Shown here piece by piece: positions 1 to 7,429 of a stretch of 11,443 nucleotides of DNA (positions are counted from its first letter, which is position 1; the number at the start of each line of letters is the position of its first letter). The notes beneath the pieces were generated by a model. It ran no database searches. It was not told the origin of the DNA and worked only from the letters and a program-made list of their open reading frames with translations. This stretch comes from JBFJVD01 sp041624375 (lineage in GTDB: Bacteria; Chloroflexota; Anaerolineae; Anaerolineales; E44-bin32), in the NCBI GenBank assembly GCA_041624375.1, contig JBFJVD010000082.1, positions 1 to 11,443 of the forward strand, in the 5' to 3' direction. The position numbers and the translations under genes were made by a program.

Positions 1-1
1 C

Positions 2-1231
2 GACATCCTGTTCTTCTGGGTGGCTCGCATGATCATGCTCGGGCTTGAGTTCACCGAACAGGTCCCGTTTCACACGGTCTATCTCCACGGCCTCGTTCGG
101 GATGAGCAGGGCCGAAAGATGAGCAAGACTCTGGGGAACGTGATCGATCCGCTGGAGGTAATGGACGCCTACGGCACGGACGCGCTGCGGTTCACCCTGC
201 TGACCGGATCGACACCGGGAACCGACATGAACCTCAGTTTGCAGCGCGTGGAAGCGAACCGTAATTTCGCCAACAAATTGTGGAACGCGGGACGGCTGGT
301 GCTGCTCTCCTTGGAGCGGGCGCCCCGAACGCCATCTGACGACCCGCGGCCAACCCTGGCCGATCGCTGGATCGAAGCCCGCCTCAACGCCAAGCTGCGA
401 GATCTCCAGCGGCTCATGGATGCCTACCAGTTCGGCGAAGCAGGCCGGCAAATCTACGAGTTCATGTGGACGGAGTACGCGGACTGGTATCTGGAGATCG
501 CCAAACGCCAACTTGACGAAGGCGGCGACCGGGCCTGGAACACCGCCCGTATTATGGTCCGGGTGCTCGACACCTTGCTTCGCCTGCTTCACCCCTACAC
601 CCCCTATGTCACCGAGGAGCTGTGGGGGCACCTGCGGCGAGCCTGTTTGGAGCATGGCGGCGGTTTTGGCCTCTTTCCCGACTGGGAGGATGCCCTGATT
701 ACCGCCCGCTGGCCGGAGCCCGGGCCAGACCCGGATGAGGCGCGTGCAAGCGAGGCCGCTTTCGAACTGGTGCGTGAGGCGATCCGCTCGATTCGCAACG
801 TCCGCTCAGAGCGCAATCTCGACCCCAAGCGGCGGATTGCGGCGATCATCGCAGCCCATGACCACCTCGAGATGATCCGCGAGCAGCAGGGCGTGATTGC
901 CGAACTCGCCAGGGTTGACCCGGCTCGCCTTGATGTGCAGACCGCGCTCGACTCGAAGCCGGCGGACGCGATTCCGCTCGTCGTCGGGCCGCTGGAGATC
1001 TACCTTCCGCTTGCTGGCATGCTCGAGATCGGGGCGGAGACCAAACGGCTGACGAACGAGCTGCAGCAGGCTCGCCAGCAGATCGAAAGGCTAGAGAAAT
1101 TGCTTGCGAGCGAATTCTCCGAGCGGGCGCCGGCAGATGTCGTGGAGAAGGAGCGCCAGAAGCTCGCAGAGTTTGAGGCGACTGAAGAACGGCTCAGAGC
1201 CCAGCTGGACGCGCTACGCAGCAGCGAGTGA
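2..1231 (+). CDS. valS: Valyl-tRNA synthetase, C-terminal part (5' end outside window)
   Basis: This is the C-terminal part of valyl-tRNA synthetase, the cytoplasmic enzyme that charges tRNA-Val with valine. The frame is open from base 2 and begins with the class I segment DILFFWVARMIM, so the true start lies upstream of the window. The catalytic KMSKS loop is seen as GRKMSKTLGN (the KMSKT lysine codon is at about 116). The anticodon-binding helical domain follows, with the WNAGR and FMWTEYADWYLE segments. The protein ends in the arginine- and glutamate-rich coiled-coil arm typical of ValRS (about 1010-1225), containing the usual ERAPADVVEKER stretch. About 409 residues are present; the family is usually near 880. 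The stop overlaps the next gene by GTGA, so the two are probably translationally coupled. There is no sign of frameshift. The identification is very secure. Confidence 0.97.
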   Translation, partial: DILFFWVARMIMLGLEFTEQVPFHTVYLHGLVRDEQGRKMSKTLGNVIDPLEVMDAYGTDALRFTLLTGSTPGTDMNLSLQRVEANRNFANKLWNAGRLVLLSLERAPRTPSDDPRPTLADRWIEARLNAKLRDLQRLMDAYQFGEAGRQIYEFMWTEYADWYLEIAKRQLDEGGDRAWNTARIMVRVLDTLLRLLHPYTPYVTEELWGHLRRACLEHGGGFGLFPDWEDALITARWPEPGPDPDEARASEAAFELVREAIRSIRNVRSERNLDPKRRIAAIIAAHDHLEMIREQQGVIAELARVDPARLDVQTALDSKPADAIPLVVGPLEIYLPLAGMLEIGAETKRLTNELQQARQQIERLEKLLASEFSERAPADVVEKERQKLAEFEATEERLRAQLDALRSSE

Positions 1232-1875
1232 TCCGCCCGAGCGGGATGGTGCCCAGGTCGAGAGCTGCCACAGGCGAGTCGGCGCTGCCGCTGTCTGCGC
1301 TGGCGCCGGGACTCCTCTGGGCGGGTGTGTTTGCGATCCTGGGCCTCACAGCTACCCCAGGGGAGTTCGCTCGCCTTGGGGCGATTCACACCTTCGGCCT
1401 GGCGTTGATCCCCTGGCTGGTCCTGATCTGGCAGCGGCGAACGCCGGGCGTCTATGGGCTGCGTCTTCGGCGAGCGCTGCCAGAGTATGGCTGGGGCATG
1501 CTCGCCGGGGCCGTCTGGCGCGGCCTGAGCATGGGCTTCAACCTGATCTGGCTGGGGTTCGTCGGCACCTGGGGCGGCGCTTCCTGGCTCAGCGCGCTCG
1601 TGCTGGTTCCTCTCCTCGAGGAGGGCTTCTACCGCGGGTACCTGGCCCCGAGCCTGAGCGAGAGGATCGGCGCCTGGCCGGGCCTGATGGTCCAGGCGCT
1701 GCTTTTCACGCTCGCTCCTGCGCACCTGGCGCAGGGCTGGCCAGACCTGGTCGGCATCTTCGGCTTCGGCCTGGTGGCCGGCGGGCTGGTGCTCTGGCGT
1801 CGCAACCTGTGGGTTGCGCTGGGCGCGCATGGCTTTGCCAATGTGCTCCCGGAATTGCTGCTGCGGTGGGTCTGA
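1228..1875 (+). CDS. CPBP-family intramembrane glutamic endopeptidase (CAAX/Abi type)
   Basis: This is a 215-aa polytopic membrane protein of the CPBP (CAAX protease/bacteriocin-processing, Rce1-like) family. It has several hydrophobic segments, at about residues 25-42, 54-69, 87-112, 118-131 and 150-190. The three catalytic motifs are visible: EEGFYRG with Glu131, Glu132 and Arg136; a histidine at 166 after the F160 segment; and HGFAN with His201 and Asn205. These residues form the intramembrane glutamate protease site in the family. Substrates are generally unknown in bacteria, and none can be inferred here. The start is taken as the GTG inside the valS stop (GTGA overlap). An in-frame ATG at 1246, 18 nt downstream, is an alternative, and neither has a strong SD. 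It is probably co-transcribed with valS, although no functional link is evident. The gene is convergent with the downstream oxidoreductase gene, leaving 37 nt between stops. Confidence 0.88.
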   Translation: MIRPSGMVPRSRAATGESALPLSALAPGLLWAGVFAILGLTATPGEFARLGAIHTFGLALIPWLVLIWQRRTPGVYGLRLRRALPEYGWGMLAGAVWRGLSMGFNLIWLGFVGTWGGASWLSALVLVPLLEEGFYRGYLAPSLSERIGAWPGLMVQALLFTLAPAHLAQGWPDLVGIFGFGLVAGGLVLWRRNLWVALGAHGFANVLPELLLRWV

Positions 1876-1912
1876 GGAGTTCGGCAGCAGCCTGAGACCC
1901 TGCGCAATTGAA

Positions 1913-2827
1913 TCACGCTTGGATGAGTCCGGGAAGGACCTCTTCGGTCAGCATTTCGCGGACCTCGCCCGAACCCTGGTCGATCAACCGCACCATGAAG
2001 TAGCTCACACCAAGCTCGATGAACTTCTCGAGCTCTCCATGCACTCTCGCGGGGGTCCCAACCAGCGCATTCTCCGAGGTCCAGGTCTCGCCGCCGCGGT
2101 TTTTCGCTTGAGAGTCCGTCGATCCCAGCGCCATTCTGCCAAACCATGTGAGGCGCAGGGTCGCCGGGTCGCGGGCTTCACGCTCGCAGGTCTCATGAAG
2201 CTCCGCAACTTTCGTCCGGTATCGGTTGAATCCGAGGTCGGGCACGTTCCACCAGTCGGCCTTTCTCGCCGCCACCTCCATCGTCTGCCGGCCGCCGCCG
2301 CCGACCATCAGCGGTAGTTCGTTTGATGGACGTGGCTCGCAGTAGGCGTCATCGAGCTGGTAATAGGTGCCCTGATAACTCACGGGACCGCGCTCGCGCC
2401 ACAGGAGCCGGAGGATATCGATGGCCTCCTCGAGCTGGGCGATCCGCACGCTCGCTTTCGGAAAGGGGTAGCCATAGCCCCGGTACTCATCTTCCTTCCA
2501 GCCGGCCCCGATCCCAAGGATTAGTCTGCCGCCGGTAAGTGCGTCGAGCGTGGCTGCCATCTTGGCAAGTAGGGCCGGATTGCGATAGCTCTGGCCCAAG
2601 ACCATCGTGCCGACCTTTTGCTCAGGCCAGCGTGCCGCCAGATAGCTCAACGTCGTCCAGGCTTCGTAGAGGGGGCCATCCTTCCTGAAAAAGTGATCGG
2701 TCACCCAAAGGCTGCGTACCGAGCCGGCCATAGGCCTAAGGCTGGTCTCAAAGCCCTCGATCCACTCACCGCGCGCCCCCGCCGGCGGGCGCGATGGAAC
2801 GCCCAGGCCGAACTCCACCGGCCACAT
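1913..2827 (-). CDS. LLM-class (luciferase-like) F420-dependent oxidoreductase
   Basis: This 304-aa cytoplasmic protein has the luciferase-like TIM-barrel fold used by coenzyme F420- or FMN-dependent oxidoreductases. Family landmarks seen in order are the WVTDHF segment (His45), RNPALLAK (82-89), LDALTGGRLILGIGAGW (94-110) followed by KEDEYRGYGYPF, the LEEAIDILRLLW helix (132-143), FEG-like YQGTYY (151-156), and PLMVGGGG (172-179). The layout resembles the Rv1855c-type group of predicted F420 enzymes. The ATG start has only a weak SD, but the N-terminus MWPVEFGLGVPS fits the usual first strand. It lies 28 nt after the sugar permease gene on the same strand and is probably the last gene of that operon, which suggests a redox step on an imported sugar or derivative. 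That substrate is only an inference. The glucose-6-phosphate dehydrogenase Trp that follows the DHF motif is not obvious here, so FGD activity should not be assumed. Confidence 0.9.
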   Translation of the reverse strand: MWPVEFGLGVPSRPPAGARGEWIEGFETSLRPMAGSVRSLWVTDHFFRKDGPLYEAWTTLSYLAARWPEQKVGTMVLGQSYRNPALLAKMAATLDALTGGRLILGIGAGWKEDEYRGYGYPFPKASVRIAQLEEAIDILRLLWRERGPVSYQGTYYQLDDAYCEPRPSNELPLMVGGGGRQTMEVAARKADWWNVPDLGFNRYRTKVAELHETCEREARDPATLRLTWFGRMALGSTDSQAKNRGGETWTSENALVGTPARVHGELEKFIELGVSYFMVRLIDQGSGEVREMLTEEVLPGLIQA

Positions 2828-2855
2828 CAGCCAGAAAGCCTGCGCCCGGAATGGG

Positions 2856-3680
2856 TCATCCCTTCAAGGCCCCGGCCATCAAGCCGCGCAGGAAGAAGCG
2901 CCCGAGCAGAATGTAGATCAGGAGGGTCGGCAGCGCGGCGAGTAGGGCCCCGGCCATTTGCACATTCCATTCGACGATCTGGCTGCCGGCGAGATTGTTG
3001 AGCGCGACCGTCACCGGCCACTGGGCGGGGTTGGTGAGCACGATGGCGAACAGAAACTCATTCCAGATCGAGGTGAACTGCCAGATCAACACCACCACGA
3101 AACCCGGAATGGAGAGCGGCAGGATGACCCAACGATAGATTCCCAGGATGCCGGCGCCATCGATCCGGGCCGCTTCAAGTACCTCGGTGGGGATGGTGGC
3201 GTAGTAATTGCGGAAGATCAGCGTGGTGATCGGAATGCCATAAATGACATGCACCAGGATCAACCCTGGCACGCCGCCGTACAGCTGGATCGATTGCATG
3301 AACCGAACCAGCGGAATCAAGATGCTCTGGTAGGGGATGAACATGCCAAACAGCAACATCGGAAACAGAATCTCAGAGCCACGGAAGCGCCATTTCGAGA
3401 ATACATAGCCATTGAGTGAACCGAGGGCTGCGGAGAGAACCGCCCCTGGGATCGTAAGGAAGAGGCTGTTCCTCAGGTTTGGGGCCAGCCTGATGAAGGC
3501 CTCTCGGAAGTTGTCGAATTGGATCGCAGCCGGGATTTGCCACATCGTTTGCAGGTTGACCTCGGCGAAGCTCTTGAGGCCGGTTACAAGCATCACGTAA
3601 ATGGGCAGCAGATAGATGACGGCGAAGAGGGTCAGCGCAAGGTAGATCAAGAGGCGAACCGGCCGTAGTGCGGCAGTCAT
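2856..3680 (-). CDS. Carbohydrate ABC transporter permease, MalG/GtsC type
   Basis: This is a 274-aa inner-membrane permease of the CUT1 (MalG-like) family, one half of the translocation pore of a sugar importer. About six hydrophobic segments are visible, at roughly 9-33, 72-92, 103-125, 136-157, 192-213 and 243-265. The cytoplasmic EAA loop that docks on the ATPase is intact: EAARIDGAG at 169-177, with the conserved ILPLSIPG following. The ATG start overlaps the stop of the upstream permease by ATGA and has a clean GGAGG SD (complement of 3688-3692) 7 nt away. It is the second permease of the block; its partner is the MalF-type gene upstream and the solute receptor is the lipoprotein before that. 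Sugar specificity cannot be read from the permease itself. Confidence 0.95.
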   Translation of the reverse strand: MTAALRPVRLLIYLALTLFAVIYLLPIYVMLVTGLKSFAEVNLQTMWQIPAAIQFDNFREAFIRLAPNLRNSLFLTIPGAVLSAALGSLNGYVFSKWRFRGSEILFPMLLFGMFIPYQSILIPLVRFMQSIQLYGGVPGLILVHVIYGIPITTLIFRNYYATIPTEVLEAARIDGAGILGIYRWVILPLSIPGFVVVLIWQFTSIWNEFLFAIVLTNPAQWPVTVALNNLAGSQIVEWNVQMAGALLAALPTLLIYILLGRFFLRGLMAGALKG

Positions 3681-4567
3681 AGCTCAGCCTCCGATCGAAT
3701 GCTGGAAATGAGATAGGGAACAACCAGTACGGCCACCGTCAGCAGCATCACCACGGCGATGGCGGCCCCTCGCGCGAAGTTGTTGGCGTCGAACGTGGTG
3801 GTCCACATGTAGATTGAGGGCATATCCAGCCGAATGTCCTTTCCGCTGATGGCAACCACCAGGTCGAAGACCTTGAGTGAGATATGCCCAAGGATCACGA
3901 CGGCGCTCAGGGTCACCGGCCGCAGCAGCGGGAGGATGATGTGCTGATAGATCTGCAGTTCGTTCGCCCCATCGACGCGCGCCGCCTCCCGCATCTCCTC
4001 CGGAACACCTCGCAGACCCGCCAGATATAGGGCCATCGTGAATCCAGACATCTGCCACACAGCGGGGATCACAATGAACGCGATCCCCCAGGGCGGATCT
4101 GTTGTGTGCCAGCTGTTGATGAGGAAGTCGAGCCCCAGGCGGTCAAAGAGCAGATTCAGCCCGCTCATGCGGGCTCCGCCGGCCGGGTTCATGAGCCAGC
4201 GCCACGCGACGCCGGTCACGATGAAGGAGACAGCCATCGGAAAGAGATAGATCCCGCGGAAGATGCCTTCGCCGCGCACCCCGCGATCCAGCAGCATGGC
4301 CAGCAGCAGGCCGAGCAAGAGGCATCCGCCAAGGAACAGGAGGGTGAAGATGGCCGTGTTGCGCATATCGATCTGGAAGCGCCGGTCCCCGGCCAGCCGG
4401 ATGAAGTTGGTCAGCCCGACCCACGTGTAGTTGGGGATCAATCCCTGCCAGGAGCTCAGCGAGACCCGAGCCGTCCAGCCGATGAAGCCGTAGACGAAGA
4501 TGGCAATTGCCAGGACGGAAGGGGAGATCAGCGCGATCGATAAGATGCGCTCTCTTCGAACATTCAC
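3677..4567 (-). CDS. Sugar ABC transporter permease, MalF/GtsB type
   Basis: This is a 296-aa inner-membrane permease of the CUT1 family (MalF/UgpA/GtsB type) that pairs with the adjacent MalG-type subunit. Hydrophobic segments are seen at about 9-30, 71-93, 106-126, 160-184, 218-240 and 265-288. The EAA docking loop is EAARVDGAN (194-202), followed by HIILPLLRP. The start is a GTG (complement of 4565-4567), supported by a perfect AGGAGG SD with a 5-nt spacer. An overlapping ATG 4 nt downstream is in another frame and is not the start. The gene follows the solute-binding lipoprotein gene after 137 nt that hold a strong hairpin. Its stop overlaps the next permease by ATGA, so translational coupling of the two pore subunits is likely. 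Confidence 0.95.
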   Translation of the reverse strand: MNVRRERILSIALISPSVLAIAIFVYGFIGWTARVSLSSWQGLIPNYTWVGLTNFIRLAGDRRFQIDMRNTAIFTLLFLGGCLLLGLLLAMLLDRGVRGEGIFRGIYLFPMAVSFIVTGVAWRWLMNPAGGARMSGLNLLFDRLGLDFLINSWHTTDPPWGIAFIVIPAVWQMSGFTMALYLAGLRGVPEEMREAARVDGANELQIYQHIILPLLRPVTLSAVVILGHISLKVFDLVVAISGKDIRLDMPSIYMWTTTFDANNFARGAAIAVVMLLTVAVLVVPYLISSIRSEAEL

Positions 4568-4653
4568 CTGGACCTCCTCTCCTCGAGCGGGAGCATCACG
4601 GTCGGCGTGCGCGAGAAATTCGCCGGGTCCATGCTGGCGATTGGTATAGATTG

Positions 4654-4687
4654 AGCAGTGGGGCGGGTTTGCTCCCGCCCCACTGCT
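4654..4687 (-). promoter_or_regulatory. Perfect 14-bp intercistronic hairpin between binding protein and permease genes
   Basis: A perfect inverted repeat with 14-bp GC-rich arms (4654-4667 and 4674-4687) and a 6-nt loop starts 17 nt after the binding-protein stop. On the transcribed strand it is not followed by a clear U-run, so it is unlikely to be a full intrinsic terminator. In the malE-malF arrangement and many CUT1 operons, a stem at this place protects the upstream mRNA or partly stops transcription, so that binding protein exceeds permease. The same role here is an inference. Confidence 0.75.
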
Positions 4688-4704
4688 TCAGGCGTCAATG
4701 GAGA

Positions 4705-5988
4705 TTACTGGCAGGGTCCAGCCGATGCACAGGCATCAGCGAGCGCCTGCTGGAAGGCTGCCGCGTCCCGGTCTCCAAGGAACAGGCCGAGCGCGGTGTC
4801 GATCTCCGATTTCCAGTTGTCGTTTGCCACGGTACCGTGCGTCAAGCTGCCGACAACCAAATCTGTCTGCCAATCGTCCATGGCCGACTGCAGGTACTCG
4901 TCGAAGAGCGAGGTATCGCAATCGGTGCGGGCGCAGATCGAGCCCTTAATCGGATTAAAGGCCTCCTGGCCCTCTCTCGAGCCGGCTACGGATAGAAAGG
5001 CCAGGGCAGCTTCCCTGTTGATCTCTCCCACCGGGAGCACGAAGCTGTCCGACAGGAACTGGAAGACCCCATCCGTTCCGGGCGCGGGTGCCCAGCCGAA
5101 ACCTTCCATGGGCGCAAGCTCGAGGCTGTTGAAGAAGCCATCCGCCCAGTCACCCATGATGGTGAAGGCCGCGTCTCCGTCGGCCACAAGCTGCGCCGCC
5201 TGATCCCAGCTCAGGGTCGAAGCGTCGCTGTTCGTGTAGTCGAGGGCGCGTGAGTAGTTCTCGATCGCGGCGGCAACCTCCGGCCCGGCCCAATCGGTTG
5301 TGCCGTCCCACAGGCCGTTGTAGGCGTCTGCGCTCATCGAGCCGAGCAGCGCCGTTTCGAACAGGTGCATGGCGGTCCACTGCTCACCCATCGCCAGCGG
5401 CGTCACACCAGCGGCCTGGAGGGCGTCGGCTGCAGCGAAGAATTCATCCCAGGTCGCTGGGACTTCGATGTTGTTCTCGGCGAGTACTGTCGGGTTGTAC
5501 CACATCACATTGGCGCGGTGAATGTTCACCGGCACCGAGTAGATGTTGCCATCCTGGGAGATGAGCGGGATCAGGGTGTCGGGCATCACGTCGAGCCAGC
5601 CGTTCTGCTCGTACAGATCGTTGAGCGGCGCGATCTGGCCGGCGGCGACGTAGGTGCCGATCAACTCCTGGCCGGCATGGCCCTGCCAGGATTCAGGCGG
5701 GTCATTGGCCGAGAGGCGGGTGGCCAGCACGGCGCGTGCGTTCGTTCCGGCGCCACCAGCGATGGCCGCATTCTCGAAGCTATATTCTGGATACTGCTCC
5801 GTGAAGACATCCAGCATGGCGGCCAGGCCTTCCGCTTCGCCGCCCGCAGTCCACCAGCTGAAGACTTCGACGACATTGCCCTCGCCGTCGCCATCACCCG
5901 GTGCAGGCGTGGCTGCGCCGCCGCAGGCAGCGAGCACCAGGGCGAGCGCAAGAACGCCTGAAAGCAAAATTCTCCGATCGTGCAACAT
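4705..5988 (-). CDS. Sugar-binding lipoprotein of ABC transporter (glucose/mannose-type, GtsA-like)
   Basis: This extracytoplasmic solute-binding lipoprotein captures the sugar for the two permeases encoded next. The start is set at the ATG at 5988, not the longer GTG version at 6099, because a strong GGAGGAGA SD lies directly upstream and the protein then begins with a proper lipoprotein signal: positive residues, a hydrophobic core and lipobox LAAC with Cys22. The mature protein begins with an acidic/Gly/Pro linker. The remainder is a family 1 binding protein (UgpB/MalE group). Segments FSWWTAGGEAEGL (43-55), GGAGTNARAVL (78-88), HAGQELIGTY (104-113), VPVNIHRANVMWY (152-164), IMGDWADG (277-284) and VGSLTHGTVA (379-388) match what I recall of the Thermus thermophilus glucose/galactose/mannose receptor and Pseudomonas GtsA. 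Length is 427 aa. Two close Cys pairs (352/357 and 420/426) could form disulfides outside the cell. Glucose/mannose specificity is a good guess, not proven. Confidence 0.93.
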   Translation of the reverse strand: MLHDRRILLSGVLALALVLAACGGAATPAPGDGDGEGNVVEVFSWWTAGGEAEGLAAMLDVFTEQYPEYSFENAAIAGGAGTNARAVLATRLSANDPPESWQGHAGQELIGTYVAAGQIAPLNDLYEQNGWLDVMPDTLIPLISQDGNIYSVPVNIHRANVMWYNPTVLAENNIEVPATWDEFFAAADALQAAGVTPLAMGEQWTAMHLFETALLGSMSADAYNGLWDGTTDWAGPEVAAAIENYSRALDYTNSDASTLSWDQAAQLVADGDAAFTIMGDWADGFFNSLELAPMEGFGWAPAPGTDGVFQFLSDSFVLPVGEINREAALAFLSVAGSREGQEAFNPIKGSICARTDCDTSLFDEYLQSAMDDWQTDLVVGSLTHGTVANDNWKSEIDTALGLFLGDRDAAAFQQALADACASAGPCQ

Positions 5989-5993
5989 GGTTC

Positions 5994-5999
5994 TCCTCC
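5994..5999 (-). promoter_or_regulatory. Shine-Dalgarno site deciding the binding-protein start
   Basis: The minus strand reads GGAGGA here, 5 nt before the ATG at 5988. It decides the start in favour of the lipoprotein signal peptide over the GTG at 6099, which has no SD at a workable distance and would add 37 Arg-rich residues ahead of the signal sequence. Confidence 0.8.
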
Positions 6000-6058
6000 G
6001 TCTGTTCCATTGAGATTTGGGATCGTTCTTTGACGACAAGACGTAGACGTTCCAGCGG

Positions 6059-6088
6059 CGCCGATGCGGCTCCATCATGGGGCCGGCG
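6059..6088 (-). promoter_or_regulatory. GC-rich stem in the leader ahead of the binding-protein gene
   Basis: The 161-nt gap between the ROK stop and the binding-protein start contains a bulged GC-rich inverted repeat. The inner arms are 6067-6073 and 6079-6085 around a 5-nt loop. Read as minus-strand RNA they contain one C-A mismatch, and a short outer CGC/GCG extension lies across a 5-nt bulge. It could be an mRNA leader structure or part of a control region. No confident -35/-10 pair was found in this gap. Function is unknown. Confidence 0.35.
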
Positions 6089-6149
6089 TTGCGAAGCACG
6101 GCTCAGCGCCTTTTATCACCTCCCTTCAGAAGTCATTATGCCTGACGTT

Positions 6150-7409
6150 TCATGATGCCGCTGCGCCTTCAAGGATCAACACACGGCCCAACGCCAGTGA
6201 GATTGCCCCTCGGATTCCAGCCTCCGCACCCAGCTTTCCATACTCGATGCGGAGATCCTCGGTCGACTTCGGGTGGGCCCGCCGCAGAACAGCCTGGCGG
6301 ATGGAGGTCAGGAACTGCGCTCCGATATTGCTGACTCCGCCGCCGATGAGAATCAATTCTGGATTGAAGAGGTTGACGTAAGCCGCCAGCGATTCGCCGA
6401 TCCACCACCCGGCCTGCTTGATGATCTGGATCGAGGCTCGGTCTCCGGCGGCGGCCGCCGCGCCGACATCTTCAGGACTGAGCGGCGGCCCATGGGACTT
6501 CAGGCGCTCGAGGAGAATCGGGCTCCTGCCTTGTTCGACGGCTTCATGCGCCTGGCGGGCGATTGCAGGGCCGGCCGAAACGGCCTCCAGACATCCCACA
6601 TTCCCGCAGCGCCGGCAAATTGGCCCATCACGGTCGACGCAAATGTGGCCGAACTCGCCGGCGAAGCCTCGATTGCCCCGATAGATTTTTCCGCCGAGGA
6701 GGATTCCAGAGCCAATCCCTGTCCCGATCTTGAGAAAAATCAAATGTTCAACAGGATCAGGCCGGGCCTTGTACTCCCCGAGGGCCATGATGTTCGCATC
6801 GTTGTCGACGGTGATCTCGGCGTTGGAGAAGGCAGCCTGCAGGTGGCGATGGATGGGGTAGGAATCCCAATCCGACATGGGCGGCGCCGACACGAGGCCG
6901 GTCTCGTGATCGACGGGGGCGGGAACACCGATGCCGATCGCATGCAGGGAGGCGGCAGCCGCGCCGAATTGCTGCAGCAGCCGTTCGACGGACCCTGCTG
7001 CGCGGTTCAAGACCCGCTCGGGCCCATCGGTCACATCACTGTCCTCGCTGGTCCGGCCGACGAGGTCCCCTCGATAATCGGCGAGCGCTGTGTCGACGCT
7101 GGTCGCGCCGATGTCGACACCCGCGACGAAGCCAAGCCCGGGATTCAAGGAGACGAGCCGTGGGCGCCGTCCACCGGCGGACTGGCCGATGCCCGCTTCG
7201 GTTAGAACCTGATTGTCAAGCAAATCTGCGACGACCGCAGACACCTTCGCTCTGGAGAAGCCGGTTTCGCGCGTCAGCTCAGCGTAGGAGCACGCAGCTT
7301 GATTTCGTACCGCATCCAGGATCCGGGCCTCCGCCAAGGTTCGTGGCTGAGGCCTGGGCAGGCCGTTCGCATCGGGGAGGGCATGAGGGGATCGACGTCG
7401 CGCAGACAC
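6150..7409 (-). CDS. ROK-family transcriptional regulator (NagC/Mlc/XylR type)
   Basis: This 419-aa regulator has an N-terminal winged helix-turn-helix (about 25-87, with ETGFSRAKVSAVVADLL as the HTH and the AGGRRPRL wing end) joined to a ROK sugar-kinase-like domain. The kinase part shows the phosphate motif DIGATSVD (99-106), the catalytic-type DNDAN with Asp204, the GTGIGSGI loop (229-236), and the zinc motif with His255 in GEFGH and cysteines 265, 268 and 273 in CRRCGNVGCLE. The second phosphate-binding motif is ILIGGGVS (353-360). Such proteins (Mlc, NagC, XylR) repress sugar genes and respond to sugar or sugar-phosphate. The start is a GTG preceded by GAGGT with a 4-nt spacer; an ATG two bases upstream is out of frame. 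It lies upstream of, and in the same direction as, the sugar transporter genes, so it probably controls them. The intact Asp means residual kinase activity cannot be excluded. Confidence 0.94.
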   Translation of the reverse strand: MSARRRSPHALPDANGLPRPQPRTLAEARILDAVRNQAACSYAELTRETGFSRAKVSAVVADLLDNQVLTEAGIGQSAGGRRPRLVSLNPGLGFVAGVDIGATSVDTALADYRGDLVGRTSEDSDVTDGPERVLNRAAGSVERLLQQFGAAAASLHAIGIGVPAPVDHETGLVSAPPMSDWDSYPIHRHLQAAFSNAEITVDNDANIMALGEYKARPDPVEHLIFLKIGTGIGSGILLGGKIYRGNRGFAGEFGHICVDRDGPICRRCGNVGCLEAVSAGPAIARQAHEAVEQGRSPILLERLKSHGPPLSPEDVGAAAAAGDRASIQIIKQAGWWIGESLAAYVNLFNPELILIGGGVSNIGAQFLTSIRQAVLRRAHPKSTEDLRIEYGKLGAEAGIRGAISLALGRVLILEGAAAS

Positions 7410-7429
7410 ATTGACCTCGTGGAAGATAA

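Noticed and set aside
1000..1830. Open frame of 276 codons on the minus strand across the valS/CPBP junction
   Set aside because: It is antisense to two well-supported genes and is rich in Gln, Arg, Ala and Pro without domain features, as expected for a shadow in high-GC DNA.
1876..1912. Bidirectional terminator between the convergent CPBP and oxidoreductase genes
   Set aside because: No stem of useful length and no T-run on either strand could be seen in the 37 nt.
5989..6099. N-terminal extension of the sugar-binding protein from a GTG at 6099
   Set aside because: It would place 37 Arg-rich residues before a complete lipoprotein signal peptide and lacks a usable SD; the ATG at 5988 has a strong one.
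6117..6119. Possible 14-codon leader peptide starting at a GTG on the minus strand, 5' of the binding-protein gene
   Set aside because: The GTG is part of the SD-like sequence itself, has no SD of its own, and the peptide shows no regulatory feature such as repeated codons.
6273..7205. Long open frame of 310 codons on the plus strand
   Set aside because: It runs antisense through the ROK gene, whose motifs are clear; its protein has no recognisable family pattern and is a codon-bias shadow.
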